Positions 42,400 to 52,103 of a DNA stretch of 64,000 nucleotides are shown piece by piece. Source of the stretch: Oceanobacillus oncorhynchi (lineage in GTDB: Bacteria > Bacillota > Bacilli > Bacillales > Amphibacillaceae); NCBI RefSeq assembly GCF_000821065.1, contig NZ_CDGG01000001.1, positions 2,666,001 to 2,730,000 on the forward strand. Direction: 5' to 3'. Position numbers and translations under genes: made by a program. The notes under the pieces are model-generated. The model was not told the DNA's origin and did not search any database. It saw nothing but the letters and a program-made list of their open reading frames with translations. The first letter of the stretch is position 1. Every line of letters begins with the position of its first letter.

Positions 42400-43509
42400 A
42401 TGAAAGGAATATATGATGTCGTTATTGTAGGGGCAGGCCCTTCAGGTATTGGTGTTGCGGCAATACTCAAGCAAATGAATGCATCCTGTCTGATTTTAGA
42501 AAAAGATGATGTTGGTGCTTCTTTTCAAAGCTGGCCGGAGGAAATGCGCTTTATTACGCCATCATTCCCGGCGCAAGGATTTGGTCAAACCGATTTAAAC
42601 GCCATCGTTCCGAAAACGTCACCGGCTTATACCCTTGATATGGAGCATCCCACAGGACCAGCTTATGCGAAATATTTGGAGGTAGTGGCAAATCATTTTG
42701 CCATTTCAATCAAAAAAGGGGTTCAGGTGAATCACATAGATAAAAAAGACACCGTTTTTTCTATAAATACGTCAGACGGAATTTATCAAAGCCGCTATGT
42801 TGTCTGGGCTGGGGGAGAATACCAATTTCCTGATGTAACGCCGTTCCCCGGTGCGGATTTGGGAATCCACAACAGTATGATTTCATCCTGGCAGGAGCTC
42901 GATGGAGATGATTTTCTTATCATTGGCGGTTATGAAAGCGGCATGGATGCTGCCTATCAATTAGGGCAGCTTGGTAAAAAGACGAGAGTGATTGCCAGAA
43001 CGAATACATGGGAAGTGGAGAGCAGTGATCCAAGTATTGCGCTGTCCACCTATACTTACAATCGGGTTCGCCCCTTATTCGATGCGGGTTTATTAACTGT
43101 AACAGGTAATACAACTGTCGCAAAGATAGAAGAAAATTCTTCAGGCTACGATGTCTATACGAAGGATGGAAAAGTATATTTTACAAAGGCGAGACCTATT
43201 CTGGCAACAGGCTTTACTGGCAGCACGAAGCAAATAGAGAATTTAGTGTCACGCGGGAAGCATAACGAAGTACTTGTGAATGAGCAGGATGAATCAACAG
43301 CAGTGAGCGGACTGTTTTTGGCAGGTCCAGAATTGCGGCATGGCAGTCATATCTTCTGTTATATTTATAAATTCCGCCAGCGGTTTGCGGTAATCGCAGA
43401 AACGATTGGAAGACAGCTGGATTTGGATTTATCCATTTTGGAAGAGTATAGACAAGAAAACTTCTATCTGGATGACCTTTCCATGTGCGGGGAGATGTGC
43501 CAATGCTAG
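42400..43509 (+). CDS. CzcO-like FAD/NAD(P) oxidoreductase with Cys-rich tail, Zur-controlled
   Basis: This 369-residue flavoprotein of the CzcO/monooxygenase-like family has an FAD motif VIVGAGPSGIGVAAIL near residue 8 and an NAD(P) motif IIGGYESGMDAAYQLGQLG near residue 173. The C-terminus ends in MCGEMCQC, a CxxxCxC cluster that could bind metal. It is the first gene of an operon under a near-perfect Zur box and overlaps the FeoB-like gene by 7 bases. CzcO-type proteins are often linked to metal genes but their reaction is unknown. Start at 42400; GGAGG lies upstream. Confidence 0.8.
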   Translation: MKGIYDVVIVGAGPSGIGVAAILKQMNASCLILEKDDVGASFQSWPEEMRFITPSFPAQGFGQTDLNAIVPKTSPAYTLDMEHPTGPAYAKYLEVVANHFAISIKKGVQVNHIDKKDTVFSINTSDGIYQSRYVVWAGGEYQFPDVTPFPGADLGIHNSMISSWQELDGDDFLIIGGYESGMDAAYQLGQLGKKTRVIARTNTWEVESSDPSIALSTYTYNRVRPLFDAGLLTVTGNTTVAKIEENSSGYDVYTKDGKVYFTKARPILATGFTGSTKQIENLVSRGKHNEVLVNEQDESTAVSGLFLAGPELRHGSHIFCYIYKFRQRFAVIAETIGRQLDLDLSILEEYRQENFYLDDLSMCGEMCQC

Positions 43510-45176
43510 AGCAGGCTCAAGCCTTTTCCCTTACGCAGGAGGAGGTGGTGCTGATTGGCAGTGAATCGGTTGGGAAGTCGGGTTTGTTCCGTGCGCTGAC
43601 AGGTGAAAAAAGTGCTGTTGCCAGGAATGTAAAAGGGTCCACGATTGCTGCTTTGAAAGCTTCCTGTCAATTACATCCCGATGTCCGTCTAACAGATCTT
43701 CCCGGGCTGCAATTTGATATGGACAGCCAGAATACACAGCTTACCCTGAACCATTTTCAGGATGATAAAACGATTTTATTAGTTGTGAAAGCCACTAATT
43801 TAAAGGAAGAATTGACCGAGCTGCAGGACGAACTAAATTTGAAAGGCAAAAGGATTGCAGTTGTTGCAACACATCGAGATAAGTATTTACCACCCGAGTC
43901 TGAACAAAATCGAATAAAGGAATTAGTACAGGTTCCCGTTATCTGGGTAAATACAAGAAAAATGGATGAGCAGGATCAGGAAGCAGTGATTGCGGGTGTT
44001 AAACAGGCTGAAGTCTGGGGAGCTTCTAAAAGTATTCTAAGCTTCCTTCCTGATTCGGGCGATACAGCTAATCAATTAATTCCGGCATTCCGTATGCCGA
44101 TTGCCGGACCAATCCTGGCTTGCTTCTTTATTTTAGGAATGTTTGCTGTCCCTGTCATGGGTGCTTATTTATTTGTCAGCTGGCTTGAGCCGATAGCTGA
44201 TCAATATGTTCTTGACCCGATTACAGGCTGGATCAATCAGGCTCCTTCTTTTTTGGCGGAGGTATTAACAGGTGATTACGGCTTGATTACGCTAGGCTCT
44301 TATTCCTTTCTGTGGGCTTTTCCTGTTGTACTGCTGATCAGTGTGATGACAAGTCTTACCGAGGAGACAGGTATACAGGAGCATGTCACACGTGCACTGG
44401 ATCCATGGCTTCGTAAAATTGGTTTGACGGGAAGGGACCTGCTTCCGGTTATCACGGGGTTCGGGTGTAATGTTGTGGCGGTTTTCCAAAGCCGGGGCTG
44501 CAGCAGCTGCACCCGCACGAGCTGTGTTTCACTGATTGCATTCGGCTCGGCATGCAGTTATCAAATCGGAGCAACGCTGTCTATCTTTAGTGCGGCACAT
44601 GTCCCGCTGTTATTTATTCCATATCTATTTATCTTATTTATCGTTGGAGCGATTCATACAAGAATTTGGAATCGGAATGAGGCAGATAATTTAACGCGTA
44701 TTGCTCCGCTTCCTTATATTCAAAAAATAAACTGGCAGGCATTTGCATGGAAGGTAGCCAGTTCGGTTAAACAATTTTTACTGCAGGCAATGCCGATATT
44801 TTTAATAATATGTCTGGCGGCATCTGTGCTCCAGGCTATGAATATATTATCTCTTCTCCATTGGCTTGCGATGCCGATACTTTATTTATTTTCCTTACCT
44901 GTAGATGCGGCGCCGGGGCTGATATTTTCTTTCATTCGAAAAGACGGTCTGCTTATCTTAAATGAAGGGCAGGGCAGCTTATTAATGGAGATGCCGCTCA
45001 GCCAGATTTTTATTCTTGTCTATCTGGCATCGACACTCTCCGCCTGTCTGGTTACATTATTTACAATTGGGAAGGAACTCGGCTGGAGGACTTCCCTGTC
45101 TATTGGCGGAAAGCAAATGCTGACCAGTGTTGTCAGTACAGCAATTCTTGCTGGAGGATTACATTTCATATTTTAA
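43503..45176 (+). CDS. FeoB-like GTPase/transporter with Cys-rich core, Zur-controlled
   Basis: This 557-residue protein has an N-terminal G domain (G1 GSESVGKSG near residue 17, G3 TDLPG near residue 63) and a membrane part with Gate/nucleoside-recognition domains. The FeoB signature is present as ITGFGCNVVAVFQSRGCSSC near residue 318, followed by TRTSC and later SACSY, giving a much higher Cys count than FeoB. The G4 motif is degenerate (THRDK), and no FeoA is nearby. Canonical FeoB imports ferrous iron and is longer. The Zur operon and flanking zinc GTPases suggest zinc or another divalent metal as cargo, which is inference. Confidence 0.78.
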   Translation: MLEQAQAFSLTQEEVVLIGSESVGKSGLFRALTGEKSAVARNVKGSTIAALKASCQLHPDVRLTDLPGLQFDMDSQNTQLTLNHFQDDKTILLVVKATNLKEELTELQDELNLKGKRIAVVATHRDKYLPPESEQNRIKELVQVPVIWVNTRKMDEQDQEAVIAGVKQAEVWGASKSILSFLPDSGDTANQLIPAFRMPIAGPILACFFILGMFAVPVMGAYLFVSWLEPIADQYVLDPITGWINQAPSFLAEVLTGDYGLITLGSYSFLWAFPVVLLISVMTSLTEETGIQEHVTRALDPWLRKIGLTGRDLLPVITGFGCNVVAVFQSRGCSSCTRTSCVSLIAFGSACSYQIGATLSIFSAAHVPLLFIPYLFILFIVGAIHTRIWNRNEADNLTRIAPLPYIQKINWQAFAWKVASSVKQFLLQAMPIFLIICLAASVLQAMNILSLLHWLAMPILYLFSLPVDAAPGLIFSFIRKDGLLILNEGQGSLLMEMPLSQIFILVYLASTLSACLVTLFTIGKELGWRTSLSIGGKQMLTSVVSTAILAGGLHFIF

Positions 45177-45194
45177 AAAGAGGAGGATGAATAC

Positions 45195-46400
45195 ATGAAG
45201 AAGATTCCTGTTACGGTATTAAGCGGGTATTTAGGTTCTGGAAAAACAACGTTATTAAATCATGTCTTACATAACCGGGAAGGGTTAAAGGTGGCGGTCA
45301 TCGTCAATGACATGAGTGAAGTCAATATTGATAGTGAGCTGGTCCAATCCCAAGGAGGATTTTCGCGGACAGAGGAAAAGCTGGTTGAAATGTCTAATGG
45401 CTGCATCTGCTGCACACTGCGGGAGGATTTATTAGTGGAAGTGGAAAAACTGGTGAAACAGGGAGAATTCGATCATATCCTAATTGAATCTTCCGGGATT
45501 AGTGAACCGATTCCTGTAGCCCAAACCTTCTCTTATATTGATGAAACGATGGATATTGATTTAACCCAATATTGCCGATTGGATACCATGGTTACCGTTG
45601 TTGACGCGAACCGCTTCTGGCACGATTTCGGTTCAGGCGATTCGCTTCTTGACCGGAAACAGGCGGTCAGTGATGTAGATGAACGAAATATTGCTGATTT
45701 ATTAATTGACCAAATTGAATTCTGTAATGTGCTTATTCTCAATAAAACGGATTTAGTCAAAGCAGAGGATTTAGAAAAGCTGGAGAAGGTGATTCGTACC
45801 TTACAGCCGGAAGCAAAAATCATCCGCACGCAGCATTGTAAGGTCGATTTACAGGAAATTGTCAATACGAATTTGTTTGATTTTGAGAAGGCAAGTGAGT
45901 CAGCCGGCTGGTTACAGGAATTAAATGCAGGCGTGGAAAATCATACGCCGGAAACCGAAGAATACGGGATCAGTTCCTTTGTATACCGGTCCAGATTGCC
46001 ATTTCATACGGAACGGCTGGTAAGCTGGTATCAGGATTTGCCAAGAGAAATTGTCCGCATGAAAGGCGTTGTCTGGTGTGCGACACATAATAATCTAGCC
46101 TTATTGCTATCGCAGGCAGGCCCTTCTGTCGAGGTGGAGCCGTTAGCTTATTGGGTCGATTCGCTGCCAAAAGCCCAGCAAAGGGAAATATTCGAGAATA
46201 ATCCGGAGGTCAGAGAGCTGTGGGATCCGCAATTCGGAGACCGCCATACCAAGCTGGTATTCATTGGCATGGACTTGGATAAGGAGCAGATAACGGAGGA
46301 TTTAGAACGCTGCTTGTTGAGTGAAACAGAAATGGATGAGGACTGGACCGCGTTTAGAAATCCATTTCCATGGCAGCTATCGGGAAGTGCGAAGGCATGA
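45195..46400 (+). CDS. COG0523 GTPase, ZagA/YciC-like
   Basis: This 401-residue GTPase has Walker A GYLGSGKTT near residue 10, CICC near residue 74, ESSGISEP and NKTD near residue 185. The C-terminal CobW_C domain has the YciC-type segment YGISSFVYRSRLPFH. In B. subtilis YciC (ZagA) is Zur-repressed and delivers zinc to the folate enzyme FolE under starvation. Here it lies 18 bases after the FeoB-like gene and overlaps dcd by 4 bases, so all are one operon. Which enzyme it serves is unknown. Confidence 0.9.
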   Translation: MKKIPVTVLSGYLGSGKTTLLNHVLHNREGLKVAVIVNDMSEVNIDSELVQSQGGFSRTEEKLVEMSNGCICCTLREDLLVEVEKLVKQGEFDHILIESSGISEPIPVAQTFSYIDETMDIDLTQYCRLDTMVTVVDANRFWHDFGSGDSLLDRKQAVSDVDERNIADLLIDQIEFCNVLILNKTDLVKAEDLEKLEKVIRTLQPEAKIIRTQHCKVDLQEIVNTNLFDFEKASESAGWLQELNAGVENHTPETEEYGISSFVYRSRLPFHTERLVSWYQDLPREIVRMKGVVWCATHNNLALLLSQAGPSVEVEPLAYWVDSLPKAQQREIFENNPEVRELWDPQFGDRHTKLVFIGMDLDKEQITEDLERCLLSETEMDEDWTAFRNPFPWQLSGSAKA

Positions 46401-46939
46401 TTTTATCCGGACAAACGATAAAACAGTATGTTGATGATAAGCAGTTAACAATTACCCCTTTTCAGGAATTAAGTGTTCAGCCAGCTTCGATTGATTTGCG
46501 GCTGGGGAAAGATTTTTTAGTTGTTGATGACTTGTCTACGCCTTATTTATCGGTTGATCAACCAGCAGATTATCGGAAAATCAAGATAGCAGAGCAAGAA
46601 ATCATCACGATTCCGCCGCAAAGTTTTCTATTGGGAACAACATTGGAACAAATTGGTCTCCCAGAACAGTTAACTGCCTTTGTGGAAGGAAGAAGCTCGA
46701 TCGGTCGGCTCGGTGTTTTTATTCAAAATGCAGGCTGGATCGTTCCGGGATTTTCTGGACAAATTACACTGGAATTGTTTAATGCAAATCGCGTGCCTGT
46801 TCAGCTGCAGGCCGGAATGCGAGTTTGCCAGCTGGTTATTGCCAAAGTGGATCAAAAAACGGAAGGGTATAGTGGAAAGTACTTGTATCAGCAAGGGACG
46901 ACACCGAGCCGTGTTTATTTGGACAAGGAAAGAACGTGA
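46397..46939 (+). CDS. dcd: dCTP deaminase (Dcd), possibly bifunctional, in a Zur operon
   Basis: This 180-residue trimeric enzyme of the Dcd/dUTPase fold converts dCTP to dUTP, or directly to dUMP in bifunctional forms. It has the start MILSGQTI, the nucleotide motif EGRSSIGRLG near residue 97, and AGWIVPGFSGQITLELFN with the catalytic Glu near residue 129. The NAGW stretch recalls bifunctional archaeal enzymes. The ATG overlaps the cobW stop (ATGA). Dcd needs no zinc, whereas the usual Bacillus route uses the zinc enzyme dCMP deaminase. Its place in a Zur operon suggests a zinc-sparing route to dUMP, which is inference. Confidence 0.88.
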   Translation: MILSGQTIKQYVDDKQLTITPFQELSVQPASIDLRLGKDFLVVDDLSTPYLSVDQPADYRKIKIAEQEIITIPPQSFLLGTTLEQIGLPEQLTAFVEGRSSIGRLGVFIQNAGWIVPGFSGQITLELFNANRVPVQLQAGMRVCQLVIAKVDQKTEGYSGKYLYQQGTTPSRVYLDKERT

Positions 46940-47002
46940 ATCTTTCATTGGCGGAGAGGAAGCTTCTTTATATATAGAAAAAAATATAGGAATAAAGACG
47001 TT

Positions 47003-47051
47003 TAGTTGGCTGTAATGCTGTCATTTCCAGAATGACGGTTACAGCCAGTTC
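47003..47051 (+). promoter_or_regulatory. Hairpin leader between dcd and the third COG0523 gene
   Basis: TTGGCTGTAA and GTCATT pair with AATGAC and TTACAGCCA in a two-part stem 26 bases before the cobW start. There is no T-run, so it may be a processing or attenuation structure rather than a terminator. Confidence 0.5.
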
Positions 47052-47076
47052 ATCTGTAAGAAAGGTGTGAAATAAA

Positions 47077-48258
47077 GTGAGCAAGAAAATACCAGTAACG
47101 GTGTTAAGCGGATTTCTAGGTGCAGGGAAAACAACTCTGCTGAATCATCTGCTTCAAAATCAGCAAGGATTGAAAATAGCCGTTATCGTGAATGATATGA
47201 GTGAAATAAATGTGGATGCCAAATTGGTAAAAGAAGGCGGCTTTATCCGTACGGAAGAAAATATGGTAGAAATGACTAATGGCTGTATTTGCTGCACATT
47301 AAGAGAAGACTTAATTGTAGAGCTGGAAAAATTAGCAAAACTTGATATCGATTATGTGTTGATTGAATCAAGCGGTGTGTCGGAACCTATTCCAGTTGCG
47401 CAAAGCTTTGTCTATGCGGATGATGAATTGGGAATCGACTTAAATGCCTTTTTTCAGCTTGATACGATGGTAACGGTCATCGATGGACATCAGTTTTGGA
47501 AGGATTATCAATCAGAGGATTTATTGATGGACCGCGGGATGGAAGTCGCTGAGGACGATGAAAGAGGCATTGTCGATTTACTGGTAGACCAGATTGAATT
47601 TGCCAATGTGATTATTTTAAATAAAACAGATCAGATGATGGAGGAAGAGATTACTTCATTAAAGAGCTTACTTTATAAATTAAACCCGGATGCGAAATTT
47701 ATCACAGCGGCCTTCGGGAAAGTAGACCCGTTACAGGTGCTTCAAACCGGTCAGTTTGATTTTGAAGAAGCAAAGCATGGCGCCGGCTGGATAAAGGAAT
47801 TGAATGAGGAGCATATTCCGGAAACAGAAGAATATGGAATCAGCTCCTTTGTCTATCGAAGCAGAAAACCGTTTCATCCCGAGCGTTTTCAAGGTTGGCT
47901 GGAAAATTGGCCGAAGGAAATCCTCCGGGCGAAAGGCTTCTTTTGGTTAGTCACCAGAAATAATGTAGCAGGGTTTTTGTCTCAGGCAGGTTCAATGATG
48001 ACACTGGAAGGAGCCGGCAGATGGCTGGCAAGCTATTCGGAAGCAGAACAGGAAGCATTAAAAGTGCAGGACCCCTCTTTGTTTGAGGACTGGGATGAGC
48101 AGGCCGGGGATCGGATGACAGAGCTTGTTTTGATTGGCAGTGAGATGGATAAGGAAGGGATTGCGGCGTCATTGGATGCTTGTTTAGTGACGGAGGAGGA
48201 AGCGGAACAGGATATTTCTGCTTTTGTGGATGATTTACCTGCTTTTCCTGTGGTTTAA
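47077..48258 (+). CDS. COG0523 GTPase, second ZagA/YciC-like paralogue
   Basis: This 393-residue GTPase closely resembles the one at 45195: GFLGAGKTT near residue 11, NGCICC near residue 69, ESSGVSEP, NKTD near residue 189 and YGISSFVYRSRKPFH in the C-terminal domain. It starts with GTG after AAGGTGTG. It lies 137 bases after dcd behind a hairpin and shows no Zur box of its own, so it is probably read from the upstream operon. Three COG0523 genes in 7 kb imply different client proteins or conditions. Confidence 0.88.
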   Translation: MSKKIPVTVLSGFLGAGKTTLLNHLLQNQQGLKIAVIVNDMSEINVDAKLVKEGGFIRTEENMVEMTNGCICCTLREDLIVELEKLAKLDIDYVLIESSGVSEPIPVAQSFVYADDELGIDLNAFFQLDTMVTVIDGHQFWKDYQSEDLLMDRGMEVAEDDERGIVDLLVDQIEFANVIILNKTDQMMEEEITSLKSLLYKLNPDAKFITAAFGKVDPLQVLQTGQFDFEEAKHGAGWIKELNEEHIPETEEYGISSFVYRSRKPFHPERFQGWLENWPKEILRAKGFFWLVTRNNVAGFLSQAGSMMTLEGAGRWLASYSEAEQEALKVQDPSLFEDWDEQAGDRMTELVLIGSEMDKEGIAASLDACLVTEEEAEQDISAFVDDLPAFPVV

Positions 48259-48282
48259 AGAAATTTATTATATTAAAATTCA

Positions 48283-48333
48283 AGTATAAGAGGGGAAGAA
48301 TGCATAAATTATGTATTCTTCCCCTCTTATACT
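48283..48333. terminator. Long hairpin ending the zinc island
   Basis: AGTATAAGAGGGGAAGAAT pairs with ATTCTTCCCCTCTTATACT around a 13-base centre that can partly pair. It has no T-run. Confidence 0.65.
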
Positions 48334-48486
48334 ATAGGAAAACAAGAAGTTTAAGTGGAGAAATTAATGATAATAAATATTTTTACAAATAAAAGTGCAA
48401 AGTAAAAAAAGGTGATTCATTCAAGTAAAATATACTTATATGTTATCCTAAAGAAAACGAACAGTTTAAATAAAGGAGGCGATCCG

Positions 48487-49944
48487 ATGACAGATAAACA
48501 GAATCAAGGCTGGAGCTTAGAAAATACCTACCAGCAATTGCCCAAGCTTTTCTTTACGAATGTAAAACCAGCAAAAGCAGATGCCCCTGTGCTAGCCGTG
48601 TACAATGAAAAGCTCGCAGCAGAATTAGGGTTGGATAGTTCCGCCTTGAAGCACGAAGCGGAAATCTTCGCAGGCAATAAGCTTCCAGAGGGAAGTAATC
48701 CAATCGCTCAAGCTTATGCAGGACATCAATTTGGTTCTTTTACGATGCTTGGAGACGGTCGTGCTGTATTATTTGGAGAGCAAGTGACTCCGAAGGGTGA
48801 GCGCTATGATATTCAGCTGAAAGGCTCTGGCAGAACGCCTTATTCCCGCGGCGGGGATGGACGGGCGGTCCTTGGACCGATGCTGAGAGAATATCTAATC
48901 AGCGAAGCAATGCATGGATTGGGCATTCCGACAAGCCGCAGTTTAGCGGTAGCAACCACCGGGGGAACGGTATTTCGTGAAGCTCCGCTGCCCGGCGCTG
49001 TTTTGACAAGAGTGGCAGAAAGCCATATTCGGGTTGGAACGTTTCAATATGCAAGGCAGTGGGGGAATAAAAAGGATTTACAAGCGTTGGCAGACTATAG
49101 CATGAAGCGGCATTATCCAGAGATTGCAGAGGATGAAAATCGTTATTTGACATTCTTGTATAAGGTGGCAGACAAGCAGGCCGAGCTGATTGCGGATTGG
49201 CAGTTAAAAGGCTTTATCCATGGTGTGATGAATACAGATAATGTTGCTATCAGCGGAGAGACGATTGATTATGGTCCATGTGCTTTTATGGATCAATATG
49301 ATCGGAAAACAGTTTTTAGTTCGATTGATCAGCAAGGGCGTTATGCTTACGGCAATCAGCCGGGAATTGGTGCTTGGAATATGGCGCGCTTTGCAGAATC
49401 CTTGTTAGTTCTGATGGATGAGGATGAAGAAGAAGCGATTCCAAAGGCAAAAGAGGCTGTGGAAACCTATGTGCAGTCAGTAGAAGCCTATTGGTTAGAC
49501 GGTATGAGGAAGAAGCTGGGGATTATCGGTCAAAGTGATGATGATAAAACATTGATTCGAAGCTTGTTGGATTTGATGGAGAAATATCATGCAGACTTTA
49601 CCAATACCTTCCGTGCTTTAACGCTGCAGCAGCTTGATGCTGATTCCGTTCTTTTCCAATCCACTGCTTTTAAAGAGTGGCATCAGGCATGGCAGGATAA
49701 GCTTGAAAGTCAGACGGCATCTTTAGAAGAAGCTTATCAATTAATGAAACGGCATAATCCATCGATTATTCCCCGAAATTATTTGGTGGAAGAGGTGTTG
49801 GCTGCGGCTGTGACAGAAGGCGATTACGAACCTTTTCATGCTTTATTAACAGCATTGGAAGATCCTTATGCGTATACAGAGGAGCAGGAGAAATATGCTG
49901 TTGATCCGCCGGAACAGGATTTTCAGACGTTTTGTGGTACGTGA
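48487..49944 (+). CDS. selO: Protein adenylyltransferase SelO (YdiU family)
   Basis: This 485-residue pseudokinase transfers AMP from ATP to Ser, Thr or Tyr of target proteins. The family core is clear: [31 protein letters not shown] near residue 110, [20 protein letters not shown] and the catalytic/metal site [20 protein letters not shown] near residue 244. SelO is tied to oxidative stress response in other organisms. It starts at 48487 after AAGGAGG and has its own terminator. No Zur box is visible. Confidence 0.92.
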   Translation: MTDKQNQGWSLENTYQQLPKLFFTNVKPAKADAPVLAVYNEKLAAELGLDSSALKHEAEIFAGNKLPEGSNPIAQAYAGHQFGSFTMLGDGRAVLFGEQVTPKGERYDIQLKGSGRTPYSRGGDGRAVLGPMLREYLISEAMHGLGIPTSRSLAVATTGGTVFREAPLPGAVLTRVAESHIRVGTFQYARQWGNKKDLQALADYSMKRHYPEIAEDENRYLTFLYKVADKQAELIADWQLKGFIHGVMNTDNVAISGETIDYGPCAFMDQYDRKTVFSSIDQQGRYAYGNQPGIGAWNMARFAESLLVLMDEDEEEAIPKAKEAVETYVQSVEAYWLDGMRKKLGIIGQSDDDKTLIRSLLDLMEKYHADFTNTFRALTLQQLDADSVLFQSTAFKEWHQAWQDKLESQTASLEEAYQLMKRHNPSIIPRNYLVEEVLAAAVTEGDYEPFHALLTALEDPYAYTEEQEKYAVDPPEQDFQTFCGT

Positions 49945-49980
49945 TGATATACTTTGGAATTGTAAGAATGGAACAGAAAG

Positions 49981-50016
49981 AAGCCCAAGAAATTATCAAC
50001 ATAATCTCTTGGGCTT
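49981..50016 (+). terminator. Terminator after selO
   Basis: AAGCCCAAGA and ATTAT pair with ATAAT and TCTTGGGCTT with one bulge, followed by TTTTTA. Confidence 0.85.
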
Positions 50017-50194
50017 ATTTTTAGGGCTGCTCCATCTGATAGGGGAAGTATTTTCTATTTTTAACAATAGTTATGTTATTGGTTCCATTCATGTCGAGTT
50101 ATTGGTAAGCTGTTAACAGAAGATAATTAGCAAAACAGTCTAAAAATCCCTTAATACGTTTCAACCATAGCATAATGGCAAAGGAAGTGACAAA

Positions 50195-51469
50195 ATGGAA
50201 GAAAGATATACAAGAACCTATGCTGAAAAGCTAGATGCGGAGGATACATTAAGGTCCTTCCGAAATGAATTTTATCTCGAAAATGAATACGTTTACATGG
50301 ATGGGAATTCCTTAGGTTTGATGAGCAAAAGAGCAGAGCAGTCCGTCTATGATTTGCTTGCTTCCTGGAAAAAGCATGCGATTGATGGATGGACGCAAGG
50401 AGAGAACGCCTGGTACTACTTATCGGAATCGCTTGGTGAAAAAATGGCCGTGCTTGTTGGTGCCCAAAAAGAGGAGGTTGTCGTAACTGGTTCAACAACC
50501 GTAAATCTGCATCAGCTTGTGTCCACATTTTATAAACCAAAAGGAAGCAAAACAAAAATTTTAGCAGATGCATTAAACTTTCCCAGTGATATTTATGCTT
50601 TAAAAGCACAGCTGAAGTTAAAAGGGTATGATGAATCCCACCTTATTCAAGTACAGAGTGAGGATGGGCACATACTGGATGAAGAGACCATTATAGATGC
50701 AATGACAGAAGAGATTGCATTAATTGTATTGCCGAGCGTCCTGTACCGGAGCGGACAAATCTTAGATATGGAAAAGCTGACAACAGCAGCGCATGAGCGC
50801 GGTATAAAAATTGGTTTTGATTTATGTCATTCGATTGGGGCTGTCCCGCATCAACTGCATGATTGGGACGTTGACTTTGCGTTTTGGTGTACCTATAAAC
50901 ATTTGAATGGCGGGCCGGGCAGTGTGGCGGCGCTTTATGTGAATGAAAAGCATTTCGGGGCTGTGCCTGGACTTGCGGGCTGGTTTAGCTCCAATAAAGA
51001 AAAGCAGTTTGATATGGAGCATACGTTGACGGCCGCCGGGAATGCCGGAGCTTTTCAAATCGGGACACCACATGTGTTAAGTACTGCTCCGCTAATTGGA
51101 GCATTAGAGCTGTTTCATGAAGCCGGAATAGAAAAAATACGCGAAAAGTCCTTGCAGCTGACCGCATATATGGTGGAATTAATTGAACACGAATTAAAGG
51201 AATTTGATTTTGAGATTTGTAATCCAGTAAATGAAAAACAGCGTGGAGGGCATATTTACCTTGAACATCCGGAGGCTGCGAGAATTTGCAAAGCATTAAA
51301 GAGGAAGAAGGTCATTCCTGATTTTAGAAAACCATCTGGTATTCGGCTTGCGCCGGTGGCTTTATATAATTCGTTTACGGATGTTTATGAATGTATACAA
51401 ACACTAAAGAATATTATGGAAGAAAAAGCTTACGAGCAATTTTCCAATGAAAGAGAGGTTGTTTCCTAA
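50195..51469 (+). CDS. kynU: Kynureninase
   Basis: This 424-residue PLP enzyme cleaves kynurenine to anthranilate and alanine. Seen motifs are MDGNSLGLM near residue 35, [22 protein letters not shown] and the PLP lysine in [12 protein letters not shown] near residue 234. GGAAGTG precedes the ATG. It leads a three-gene operon with kynB and kynA; its TAA shares the A with the next ATG. Together they break down tryptophan to anthranilate. Confidence 0.93.
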   Translation: MEERYTRTYAEKLDAEDTLRSFRNEFYLENEYVYMDGNSLGLMSKRAEQSVYDLLASWKKHAIDGWTQGENAWYYLSESLGEKMAVLVGAQKEEVVVTGSTTVNLHQLVSTFYKPKGSKTKILADALNFPSDIYALKAQLKLKGYDESHLIQVQSEDGHILDEETIIDAMTEEIALIVLPSVLYRSGQILDMEKLTTAAHERGIKIGFDLCHSIGAVPHQLHDWDVDFAFWCTYKHLNGGPGSVAALYVNEKHFGAVPGLAGWFSSNKEKQFDMEHTLTAAGNAGAFQIGTPHVLSTAPLIGALELFHEAGIEKIREKSLQLTAYMVELIEHELKEFDFEICNPVNEKQRGGHIYLEHPEAARICKALKRKKVIPDFRKPSGIRLAPVALYNSFTDVYECIQTLKNIMEEKAYEQFSNEREVVS

Positions 51470-52101
51470 TGTCTAAATGGATCGATATTTCCCAACCGTT
51501 AAATAACCATCTGGCACACTGGCCGGGGGATGAACCATTTCACTATGATACGCCCGTAACAAAAGAGGTGTCGGGAGTTGTTAATATCGGCAAAATCACA
51601 ACAAGTGTACATATCGGAACACATGTTGATGCACCGTTTCATTTTTCAAATGAGGGCAAACGGATACTGGATTTAGATATTGAGCGCTATATTGGTCTCT
51701 GTAAAGTGATTGATTTAAGTGATTTTAATGAAATTAGCGAAAAAGCTTTAAAGACAAAAGGAATTTCGCATGCGGAGCGTTTGCTGATTAAAACAGCGCT
51801 TCCAAATAAACCGGATCGTTTTCCAGAAGAAGTGTCTCCGATAACAGCAGACGGAGCAGCTTATATGAAAGAGCTCGGTGTAAAGCTTGTAGGTGTAGAC
51901 ACTCCATCTGTGGATTCGATTTCAAGTAAAGACCTGGCCGGGCATCATGCATTGTATAAGCAAGATATTTATATTTTGGAGAATGTGATGCTGGACCAGG
52001 TTGAAGAAGGTGATTATGAACTGATTGCCTTGCCATTAGCGTTGGAAGAAGGGGATGGGTGTCCTGTTCGTGCCGTCATAAAACCAATAGAGGAGCGTTA
52101 A
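51469..52101 (+). CDS. kynB: Kynurenine formamidase
   Basis: This 210-residue cyclase-family hydrolase removes the formyl group from N-formylkynurenine. The metal motif [12 protein letters not shown] near residue 48 and the catalytic GHHAL near residue 161 are present, as is the N-terminal [18 protein letters not shown]. Members of this family bind zinc (two ions in studied cases). It overlaps kynU by one base and lies 2 bases before kynA. Confidence 0.93.
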   Translation: MSKWIDISQPLNNHLAHWPGDEPFHYDTPVTKEVSGVVNIGKITTSVHIGTHVDAPFHFSNEGKRILDLDIERYIGLCKVIDLSDFNEISEKALKTKGISHAERLLIKTALPNKPDRFPEEVSPITADGAAYMKELGVKLVGVDTPSVDSISSKDLAGHHALYKQDIYILENVMLDQVEEGDYELIALPLALEEGDGCPVRAVIKPIEER

Positions 52102-52103
52102 AA

